Both the position numbers and the translations under genes were made by a program. From Mytilus galloprovincialis (taxonomy: Eukaryota > Mollusca > Bivalvia > Mytilida > Mytilidae): a stretch of DNA of 64,000 nucleotides. The stretch spans positions 62,547,121 to 62,611,120 of the forward strand of contig NC_134846.1 in NCBI RefSeq assembly GCF_965363235.1, read 5' to 3'. This document shows positions 36,501 to 44,996 of the stretch, piece by piece (positions within the stretch are counted from its first letter, which is position 1; each line of letters starts with the position of its first letter). Under the pieces are notes generated by a model, which saw only the letters and a program-made list of their open reading frames with translations, was not told the origin of the DNA and made no database searches.

Positions 36501-39500
36501 CCAACCTTCCTTTTGTGGTTATAAACCTTGTGTTAAAATTTCATAGATTTCTATTCACTTTTACTAAAGTTAGAGTGCGAAAACTAAAAGTATTCGGACG
36601 ACGACCACGACGACGACGCAAGACGACGCAGGACGACGACGCCAAGGTGATAGCAATATACGACGAAAAATTAAAATTTTTGCGGTCGTATAAAAACTTC
36701 AACCACAGAGTGAATATTGGTAGACGCCGCCACCGCAGCCAACGACGACGGAATGTAGGAAGGCTCAAAAAAAAAAATTGTCCTGCTTTGACATGTTTGA
36801 CAGATGGAAGGTTCTTATAAACACAGAGTCTTAACAGGGAATTCCAATATTTAATTTTAAATGGTGTGTCTGTGTGTTATACCAATCAAAACTGTGCCAT
36901 GACATAGTGTTACATGCAACTTCTGAAGCCCAAATTGAAGAAAAAAATATTTTCAATGCCATAAAGGTGTTGATACTAGACACTGATGGCAGTGACCTAC
37001 TTTGGTTTAGATTGGCCTTGTCCTTTACAGTGTTTTTTTTCTATTATTTGAGATGAAAGAAATAATGAGATTACAATGAATGATAGCCAACAAGTAATGA
37101 CAGAGTCGATGACAGGAGGTAATGTTCACTTCAGGCCATGGTGGCTAAAAATTGGTTATCAAAATATTAAACTTGTAAGAACAACAGATTCTACAACTTT
37201 GTTATGAGAGATACAACATATCTCATTTCGTAGTAATTAAATTTAAGAAGCTATGTTTTTATGCACTTCCTCAAATGGAAAAATAAAGTGAAGCAATTTA
37301 CATCTATATAGTGACATGCTTTATTCTCATTCAAAAGCACTTGTGTATTATAGTTGTACAAAAATGTATTGATTTTGTATTTATAAACCTTGAAGTATAG
37401 TATGACATTATGATTTGTTTATAACTGCAGGCAATAATATTCCATTTTAATCAGATTATGTAAACCATATTATAACTATAAATAGAATTTTAATGTCAAA
37501 GCTGACATCAATCAAGCTTAAATAAGCAAGGAAAATATAAACAAATTTTTACTATAGAATATTAGGATTTCAATATTTTTTTATAAATGATAATTTATTT
37601 CATTTTGAATCAATCTAAAAAAACAATATTGTTCATGAACATTTTTAAAGCAAATCTTTTTCTTAGAGTAATGATATTAAATTGACAAGAGCAATTCAAT
37701 TTTTCTCAGAATCTTAATGCTATTCCCCAGTCCAGTGGTAAAGTTTGGTAAATACAATATGTATTTTTCGACACCATTTGCGAGTATGGTCTTGAGAAAC
37801 GATAATAGTACGTCAGAAGGGGACAATAAATGGCTGACCCATATTAAGAGAGAGCCATATCTCTTGCACATAAAAGACACCCTTGTAGATTTCAAAAAAG
37901 AGCAGGCTAATGCCGCTATAAGGCAGCACTTGCACCCGCAAAGTGGAAAGAGATTAATATAAGTTGCAATAACTTGTTTCCCAATCCACTATAAATAAAT
38001 GTGTTTAAACTGAACTAAACTAAACTAAACAATTTGTATATATGTACCTGAGATAATAAGCCTTCCTTTACACAATCTGCCATATGCTTCAAGATTTCTC
38101 TTTGTAAGGATTTGTAGTCAATATCTCTGTCAACTTTCAGAACTTGAGGTGGACTGAATCTAGTGCTGCAAAAAACATTATGTTCAAAACCATTAATTCT
38201 AGAACAATACAATGTATATTATTTCCATTATGAGCACAAAAATGCATAAAGGTATATTTATTTTATGGTTTATAATTAAATTAAAAGCTTATAAATTCCT
38301 TGGGAGGGAATGATACAAATGAAGTTCATACATATTCTGATACGGTTTATATTAAACAGAGATAATTAATAACTAGAAATTTCTTTCAGTCAACCCCTCT
38401 TTAAATATATCCCTTACTCAACATGTCTAATTCACACACATGGTTTTAATAACAACTTTTTGACAGCACTATTCTCAAATACATATTGGATTACAGCTGA
38501 CCAATCATGTGAATAAAGTTCTAAAAGGATCCTCATTTTAGAGCTTTAACCATTGTATTCTGCATAATGGCCTCTAGTTGTCTTTTTAGTGCTGTTTGTT
38601 TCTTTTTTATTTTTAGGATGCTGTCACACTGACATATACCCCACAATCCCAAACAGCACCTCTTATTTCACATAATCATCATGATCATAAAATAATTTGT
38701 AGTTTTCATTATCATATATATATGAATATAAGGTATATGTCAATAGGACTATAAAACCAAACACATAATACACCTACAGATGATAAAGATTGATTGATTG
38801 ATTGTTGATATTTTAACACCACTTTGGGGTTATTTTGTGGCAGCCAGTTTTTATTGGTGGAAGAAGCTAAAGTGCCTGGACAAAACCACAGACCTTCGAT
38901 AGGAAAACTGACAATCCTGGTCAATTAACATTGGAGTCTAGTGCACCTGGTCCTGCACAAGCGGAGTTTAAATTCAAAACCTCAGTGTTGACTGGCTAGT
39001 TATTCCAGTAAGTAGAACTACTTAGACCACTTGACCACTGCTGCCACCGAGGCCCTGAAGATGATAAAGACAACAAGTGTTTAAACTGTTGTTACTTTTA
39101 AGATATAATATGTTATTACTATTTAATTGGAGCTGATTCTCTGATAGTATGCACAACAATCAGCTGGAGGTATGGTGACTCTGTACTCTTTGATACTGGT
39201 AAAGGTAATGTCTCTATAGCACAGACAAGCTCTGACTCAGAAATATCACTGATTGGCTGATCATCACTAAATGTACATTTAAATCCATCTTCTTGAATCT
39301 GACATAGGACAAGCTGAAATGTAACATAGACACATACATACACTGTTATCAGTTTAATGAACTTCTGCAGGTCAATATAGAAAATGTTATGGTTTTTTAA
39401 AGTTTTTACAAAGCGTCTGCAGGTTCCACTTTTTTTTTTATCCGAATGAGTAAATTCTGTCAAAATACATTTTTTTGTTCAGTAAGGTTGTTGATTTTAA

Positions 39501-42500
39501 TATTAATCATGTTCAAGTATCTTATAACCTGAAGAGATCTTGATATCATTAAAAATATTATTCTGATATGCAAAATAGAGGCCACTCAAAAAGTTAATTA
39601 CAAATGTAGTTCTGTTCCTATAACCAAGTGTTGATACATGTAATTTGAAACATTAAATATTGAATTTCTGGGTATTAAAGGCCAAAAAAAATATATATGT
39701 ATGTTTAAGGTTACATTGGGTAGGTAGGTCGGTATTTTCATTTTATTTTATTTTTTCATTTTATTTTTTGTGACATTATTTTGAGTGTGAGGATTCGTCT
39801 TGTAGTGGTTGATTATGGGTTGAGTTTACCCGTAATTTTAATGATTGGATTATTTCTCTTTGATATTGAATGGAAATAAATGGCGGCAAAATGTTTATTT
39901 CATCACACTCATTGTGACGAGTCACAAATTTCCTTAAAACAGCTATCATATTCATGATTATATATAATTGAACATTGGGATGTATCAGGCAACACTATAT
40001 ATCTTCACTTTTAACACGAGTTCAGTTTAGTTTTTACTTTACGATAGAAATAAAATGGCTTAGGGTCGACACTCAAAATAGGGTCAGTCGGGTAACCGTA
40101 AACAGACATATATATTTTTTTGGCCTAACACTTAAGCATTAAGTTTACGTCCCCCTCCTCTATGACATGGGCATAAAAATAGAATTGAAGACTTCCTTCC
40201 CTTTCTGTTTTTTAAATGTATTCATGAAAGAACAAGAATGTGCCCCCAGTACACAGATGCCCCGTCAGCACTATCATTTTCTTTGTTCAGTGGACCATGA
40301 AATTGGGGTAAACATTCTAATTGGCATTCAAAATAAATAGATCAAATCATAGGGAACATGTTTAGTGAGTTTCAAGTTGATTTGACGTCAACTTCATTAA
40401 AAACTACCTTGACCAAAAACTTAACCTGAAGTGGGGCAGATGGACGAACAGAAGCAGAGACCAGAAAATATAATGCCCCTCTACTATCGTAGGTGGGGCA
40501 TAAAAAGATTATAATTTAGAATTTAAATTGTAAGATAATCCTGCATTATCATGATTATATCTTGTAAAATTTCTTAATATATATATTAAGATGAACAATG
40601 TTTCTCATGTAAAAAAAATACAACAGAAATGGATGTGTATACAATATGGCATAAAAAGTATTACACACTTGTGACACTGCTATCTGTGTATTTTCTGCTA
40701 CAGTTTCTCTCAGTTCTCTGACAGTATCTTGATAATCAATTTCTACACCAACTTTAATTTGTTTTGGGTCTCCATCCAGATAGACAATTGTCACAAATAC
40801 TGGTCTTTTCCTTTTGTGAGGCAATGGAAGAGACAAGCAGAGATAACTTTCAAATGTGTTGCTCTGTTTACTACAGTTAGCACACTGTAATGATGACCTA
40901 TATAAAGCTTGGAACATGTTGTACATAAAACATCCATGACTGTTGGCAAGGACTTCCTCTGCAAGGGATTCATCTGAAGAATCTTTTCCCTGTAACATAA
41001 AAATAGATAAAAAAATGTACTTTTTATATGTGTGTGTTAAAAAATAATAAAAATGTACATGTTTATACCAAATCTGATGAAATCTATCAATTGAGTTAGC
41101 TAATTTTTTTTGTATCTTATATAGATATAAGATGATGTGGTATGAGTGTCAATTAGTCAACTCTCCACCCAAGTCACAATTTGTAAAAGTAAACCTTTAT
41201 AGGTCAAAGTACGGTCTTCACATCAAACAGCAAGCTATAAAAGGCCTCAAATTTTATTCTAGTGTATGTCAAACAAGGGGCTGTCAAAATAACAGGAAAC
41301 TGAATACTCCTGCAGAGGTCAAACTCTGAACAGTTGAACAAGTATGGAAACAACATTGCAGCTTAAAACAGCTCTGAATTTGGATTGTGATTGAATACTT
41401 GACACAGCATACATGTACATGTAGGTTTGTGACACAAAATTCAGTTGTAAAAGAACTGATATTTTTTTTAATTGAACATTCACCTTTACATGAATAAATC
41501 CAAAATTACATTGTTTCATGTACAATGTAAATATCAAGTCTCAAGGAACCCCAATAATTCAATTTTTGATGAAATACTTTATTTCTGTTCAAAGGGAAAT
41601 AACTCAAAAAAATCAAGAGACCAAATGATATAGAAATTAATTATTAATTTAACTATTTCTGTTTAAAGTGAAATAACTAAAATCATAAAATAAATAACCC
41701 AATATCAAAATAAAAGGTATTCAACTCAACAACTAGAAAAGCTAAAATCATAAAAATTGAACTTGACCTTTATTTAGCATGTTTAGTCACAGGAAACAAC
41801 ATACATGTATCTAAATTTGAAAAGATTTCGACAAAGTATTTTCATGTTAATGAACAGACATCGTTTACAGCCGCCACCATACATCCCCAAATCAATAACC
41901 CTTTAACATGTTTAATCAAGTTATATTTCAATTAATAAAAAAAACAATTTCACTCTAAACTGTACACAGGTACAATGTACGTTCCATCTACCCTGCAGCA
42001 AAATAGAATATAGAAATTTGATTGACTGCCATGTAAGTACATGTATGTACATTTTGTATACAGAAGTGGATAAATCACTTATCAACAATGTCCAAACATG
42101 AACCTATTTAAAAATTCAAATAGTGAAATTACTAATGTACTTAAAGAATCATTGAATCAAGATAGTTGAATCAAAAATTCTAAATTGAAGAGACATGTGG
42201 TATAATAATTGATGTTTTGATTAGCATAAAAAGTCACTTTTGTCTTGGGTTCTAATTCCAATTAAATATACAATGAAATTCAGTCAGACCCACATGTACA
42301 AAATGTATGAAAGTTGCAAACATGTCAAATGAAAATGCAAACATTTTTGTACATGTACATATACTTCTAATAAAATGAAATGGAAAAGTAATATTAATAT
42401 TATTAATGCCCAAGTTTTGCCAATCATTATAAAAATTATCATATTAAACATAAACATAATTTTGAAATGAACCTTGGTTGATTTATGCTTCTTCTTTGCT

Positions 42501-43312
42501 GTTAATGCAAGCTCTTCATTAATGCTGTCTAGCAACCACAGAAGGAATTCTTGTGCATCGTGTTGAGCTGAACCTTTGTATTGACTATTGTATTTTCCAA
42601 CAGTACTCTTAAAAGTACTTGATATATCAGGAGAATAATTATTTGACCATAAACTTTCTAATAGTGTCCCTAGTTGTTCAGTTAAATCACTTTTACTGTT
42701 GCTGAATTTTTTAGAAAATCCTCTAGTCTTCAAGTCATTTTTGTGTTGCTTTGCTGCAAAATACCCTGTTATAGCGTCAGTATTACTTAAGCATTGTAGA
42801 ACTGCATTCATAAAACATGTATTGCCATGGTTTTGAATTCCAACTGTTCCTGGACACACCTTCCACGGCAAAGCTACAGTCATAGGTCTAGTAATAAGGG
42901 GTCTTGAAGTAGAATCTGGTGCACGCTTAATAGTTGCACCAGAATCAGTCTGTATGCCATCATTGGAATGAGGGTTATAACCACCCCTTGCTCCATTCAT
43001 ATCCTGTCTCACATCAGTTGACGAATTACTGTGAGCAGAACGACGAAAACGATTGACCAACTTTTTCACAGACTTAAACAATGGTTTATTACGACGCTTA
43101 TCCTTAGTCTGTAATGTAAAATAACCCTTTTCACTACTAATTATTTCCTCATCTGAGTTTATTTGATCAGAGAGACTGTTTCCAAAACTTCTACTAAAAT
43201 TTCTGTGGTCTAGGGTCAATGAATGGTTTCCAACATTTTGCACTACTTTTTCATCTAAAACATCACTTTCAGAGGAAGCTCTCTGTCTTCCTCCTGGAAT
43301 ATTTTCATTCAT
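21506..43312 (-). CDS. USP31/USP43: Ubiquitin carboxyl-terminal hydrolase, USP31/USP43 type, eleven exons
   Basis: Exons in transcript order: 43312-42473, 40989-40669, 39313-39153 (3' end uncertain), 38165-38048, 29101-28998, 28288-28208, 27621-27495, 27029-26907, 25938-25770, 24532-23195, 22086-21506. The total is 3,963 nt, about 1,320 aa. The Cys box [19 protein letters not shown] places the nucleophile at C166. [13 protein letters not shown] follows. CANC (exon 2) and CPHC (exon 8) are the zinc-binding CxxC pairs of the fingers. The His box is GNMLGGHYT (H679), and WYEFDD supplies the acidic residue (about 696). The N-terminus is Ser-rich with a basic stretch [20 protein letters not shown] (73-92). 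The ~600-residue tail from exon 10 is Ser/Pro/Gln-rich and likely disordered. The enzyme should cleave ubiquitin from substrates, which are unknown. Intron 4 (29102-38047) has swollen with repeats. The only irregular junction is exon 3/4. The choice between USP31 and USP43 is not resolved. Confidence 0.9.
22130..22250 (+). repeat. Dispersed repeat family B, tail fragment in USP intron 10
   Basis: 'ggatggagagttgtctcaat' followed by 'ggcactcataccacatcttc', as in the copy that ends near 63240. Confidence 0.6.
22649..22742. mobile_element. 94-bp hairpin element in USP intron 10
   Basis: The left arm 'aaggtgaatatccaaaattg' plus 'tcaaccc' is an imperfect reverse complement of the right arm 'gggttgatcattttgaatat' plus 'ttgcctt'. 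It is probably a tiny MITE or the remnant of one. Confidence 0.5.
23425..23606 (-). repeat. Three in-frame copies of a YDxxDxRVxxKDPSPQ motif in the USP tail
   Basis: Within exon 10 the protein reads [16 protein letters not shown], then [16 protein letters not shown] twice. The last two copies are also nearly identical in DNA. Each unit has an acidic patch, a Tyr and a proline-directed SP site. The function is unknown; a repeated linear docking or phosphorylation motif is inferred. Confidence 0.85.
24735..25115 (+). repeat. Dispersed repeat fragments in USP intron 9
   Basis: 24735-24850 matches 7417-7510 ('ctctttgacacattccccat'). 24995-25115 holds a degenerate family B tail ('tatagcttgctatacagtat...taccacatctcc'). 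Confidence 0.5.
29323..29662. mobile_element. Palindromic foldback element in USP intron 4
   Basis: 'ggagataacagtattgtatt' (about 29325) pairs with 'aatacaatattgttatctcc' (about 29468-29487), and inside it 'ggggattttgatggttgc' pairs with 'gcgaccatcaaatcccc'. A further inverted copy, 'attagaatgggagataacc', ends at about 29662. The left boundary of the 1,901-bp triplicated unit (29628) cuts through this element. Confidence 0.65.
29628..31528. repeat. 1,901-bp tandem unit, copy 1
   Basis: Identical, as far as I could compare, to copy 2 (31529-33429). The unit runs from 'gtaacaaacattgttgcatt' to an array of palindromes ending 'attgcacaatact'. It contains a degenerate ~190-bp repeat built on 'aagcttctgtccaagtttgg', a TA-flanked MITE (30602-30798), and the left part of a composite element (from 30829). 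The short ORFs repeated with a 1,901-bp spacing are by-products. Confidence 0.95.
30602..30798. mobile_element. TA-flanked palindromic MITE inside the triplicated unit
   Basis: Ends 'actgtaaattcagaaattat' and 'gcaataatttctgaatttat' are inverted repeats of about 24 bp. TA flanks both sides, and the uninterrupted host word 'ccaggatagtttaagaaag' is visible at 30411. Copies 1,901 and 3,802 bp further on belong to the tandem duplication, not to new insertions. Confidence 0.8.
31529..33429. repeat. 1,901-bp tandem unit, copy 2
   Basis: Follows copy 1 without spacer. The junction reads 'cacaatact|gtaacaaac', joining the palindrome array to the foldback fragment. It includes the same C14 tract as copy 1. 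Confidence 0.95.
33430..35327. repeat. 1.9-kb tandem unit, copy 3
   Basis: 1,898 bp. It differs from copies 1 and 2 by a shorter C tract (11 instead of 14) and a G-to-T change near 35080 (aaagagtgtt to aaagattgtt). Its palindrome array is not cut off but continues to about 35430. Confidence 0.95.
34631..36697. mobile_element. Composite element flanked by an 8-bp direct repeat TTCAACCA
   Basis: TTCAACCA occurs just left (34623-34630) and just right (36698-36705). Subterminal inverted words 'tttatatgaccgca' (left) and 'tgcggtcgtataaa' (right) lie near the ends. The interior holds the palindrome array, ~190-bp tandem modules ('aaaactgggcccaaaatcaa...', 35440-35960), ~175-bp modules ('tttggcccctaattcctaaa...', 35965-36570) and a GAC-rich tract (36590-36650). 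It is non-coding. An 8-bp duplication is typical of hAT-type insertion, which is inference. Confidence 0.7.
35195..35432. repeat. Array of 34-36-bp units each holding a perfect palindrome
   Basis: The unit is 'ttgctattgcacaatactgt' plus 'gcaattgaagatttc'. The core TTGCACAATACTGTGCAA is an inverted repeat with arms of 8 bp. There are six units plus a partial one here. Copies 1 and 2 of the large unit retain three and a half (31407-31528, 33308-33429). Confidence 0.9.
36590..36760. repeat. GAC/CGA trinucleotide-rich tract and end of the host repeat
   Basis: CG-rich 'gacgacgacgc' runs at 36598-36650, then after the right 8-bp repeat a second CG-rich piece 'agacgccgccaccgcagcca'. They generate Arg-rich false ORFs on both strands. 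Confidence 0.6.
37680..38010 (+). repeat. Repeat R37, with an 81-codon open frame; inverted copy at 61400-61650
   Basis: From 'gcaattcaatttttctcaga' to 'ccactataaataaatgtg'. It is the reverse complement, with substitutions and small indels, of 61400-61650. This copy has an open frame (37717-37962) containing [10 protein letters not shown] and [18 protein letters not shown]; in the other copy the frame is broken. The protein is not recognised. It may be a fragment of a transposable-element gene or retrocopy. Confidence 0.6.
38790..39053 (-). repeat. tRNA-derived SINE-like element
   Basis: On the - strand, starting near 39053, the sequence reads GCCTCGGTGGCAGCAG, then a box A-like TGGTCAAGTGG (39028-39038), then about 45 nt further a degenerate box B (GGTTTTGAATTTAAACTCC, 38963-38981). 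Head and spacing look like a Leu/Ser tRNA ancestor. The tail carries 'gattgattgattg' on the + strand. It lies in USP intron 3 and is not a functional tRNA. Confidence 0.5.
39679..40126. mobile_element. MITE-like element with AGGCCAAAAAA ends in USP intron 2
   Basis: The left end 'aggccaaaaaaaatatatat' and right end 'tatatatttttttggcct' are inverted. The similarity continues inward ('gtttaaggttac' with 'gtaaccgtaaac') for about 35 bp. It is about 450 bp and has no coding sequence. Confidence 0.7.
40232..40506 (+). repeat. Interspersed element, family A, copy in USP intron 2
   Basis: Begins 'acaagaatgtgcccccagta' and ends 'gtaggtggggcataaaaa'. Confidence 0.7.
41115..41580 (-). repeat. Dispersed repeats in USP intron 1
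   Basis: 41120-41290 is a family B tail in reverse ('gatgtggtatgagtgtcaat'). 41300-41460 resembles the left part of the composite element at 34631 ('aaactctgaacagttgaaca', 'gaatttggattgtgattgaa'). Confidence 0.5.
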
Positions 43313-44996
43313 AATACACTAAATAAATACAGATTGTCAACAGACGCGAATGCGTCACATTAAAAACATTGGTTGTTGATTTCCTGTTCGCCATGATTGA
43401 TTCGTCTGTAAAAATTCTAAAATAAAAACTCATAATCCGAACGACTGTGATACGATTCCGGAATTATATTTTGAGTTGTGATTAACAGTTTAAGCCTGTG
43501 GTACTTTTTTAATGACAGAAGCATTTGAAAGATCATGCAAAAGGTTGTTCTTGTCAAAATTATGGACACACGTCTAGTTTTAGAAATAACACATCTTAAT
43601 CATTTCCCGCCAAAATGAGAATTTTTACCTTTCGGATACCTGATGACTTTACCAATCATATCTCGATCGAGCAGAAGAGCCTCATGGAATATTAGGAGTA
43701 AATGTTAATATCCATTCTTTAATGTCTAATGAATAGTATATCATTTATTGTCAAACACATTTTGTCAAATATTTCCCTTATCAAGTTTCTGATACAGACA
43801 ATATATAATTAAAGTACATATCTATATTGTTCTATATAAACTAGACTAGATACAAACACAGGCACTTATCTCAGAAAAACAGTTTTCTAATTCTATACCT
43901 TAAAATATTACACAAGGTACTTGACTCACATTTTTTGAAAAATGTCAGCCTGTTGAATATGCCGATTTCCCAGTTGTCACGCCACTACAACTTTTTATAC
44001 GAAAATCTTATTGAGGTTTCTACACAATTAGGGGGAGAGGGGGGGTGGTAGGACCTTTATCGGGAACCTGCAATCAGGTGTTTTTAAGTTCCGAATTTCG
44101 GGATCTGGGAATTCTTTTTTCTAGTTTTGGGATGTCAGGATTTAAATTTCTAAGTTTGGGACCTCAGATTCATGTTTTTAGCCCGGGAATTCTGGATTAG
44201 GACCCCCCTCCCCCTCAATGGTGTATCACGCCTACTTTTGTTGTTGAAATCATCCATAGCAGGCCTACCAAATATAAAAAAGAAGATGTGGTATGATTGC
44301 CAATGAGACAACCTTTGACAAGAGACCAAAAAGTACACCCCCTCCCCCCTCGAGTATAATAAACAATACAGTATACATAGTTGCAAACACAAATAAGAAA
44401 CAACAGTTTTCGTATATATATATATAGGAGTATACATAAAACCTTCGTCTCAGGCACACCTCTAGAAAGTTAAAAAAAAGAATACTGTGAGTAGGCTGAA
44501 TATATCTAGCTGAACTGCAGGAGGCACTAAAGGAAGGTGCTATATGGCTATATATGTAAAAATTTGATTTTTCCATATTTAACTATCAAATGGGAATCAC
44601 AAAATAGGCTAGAAAGGGCTAATTGTTAAAATAAAGTGTCTGCTTAAATAAATTGGTTTACAGTATCTTCATTTGAATAATGAAATTCTGCTGGAATAAG
44701 ATCTACTATTATAGTGAAAAATATTTTATCATAGTCTCTTCATGCTCTTGCACATATATCTTTTTCAATACTATGAAAGAGATTTAGCAGTCGTCAATCA
44801 ACTGCTTAGAAAACAACATATTTAAAGAAGTGATTAAATGTATGATGCATCAAGGCAGGTTGGCTTTACTTCAGCACCACATATGCTTTTGTTAAGTAGT
44901 TGGTTAAAGAATATTAATCACATTATATCTTTACCGTTTGAATATGGTACTTAATCTCATCTTATATTGCATTTTTTAGAGATAAGTAATATAGCC
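43313..44996. promoter_or_regulatory. Head-to-head interval between the USP gene and MGMT
   Basis: The first 350 bp next to the USP start are relatively CpG-containing and hold an E2F-type site TTTCCCGCCAAAA at 43603-43615. A 3' splice-like 'cattttttag' at 44970-44979 just before the MGMT start suggests an upstream non-coding MGMT exon that I cannot place. The interval also holds a G/C-rich low-complexity patch (44028-44215), a reverse family B tail (44275-44340) and a TA microsatellite (about 44415-44427). Confidence 0.4.

Noticed and set aside
36515..36820. Arg-rich 101-codon and 75-codon ORFs
   Set aside because: They come from the GAC/CGA-rich repeat tract, with matching shadow ORFs on both strands.
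38963..39053. Possible functional tRNA gene on the - strand
   Set aside because: Box B is degenerate and the arms do not pair into an acceptor stem; it fits a SINE head instead.
42284..42472. Extension of the USP N-terminal ORF past ...HKSTK
   Set aside because: It reads through a GT donor into intron sequence; the next exon starts GKDSSDES in the right phase.
44967..44996. Upstream in-frame ATG of MGMT
   Set aside because: It lies before a polypyrimidine-AG acceptor and adds residues not expected in the family.
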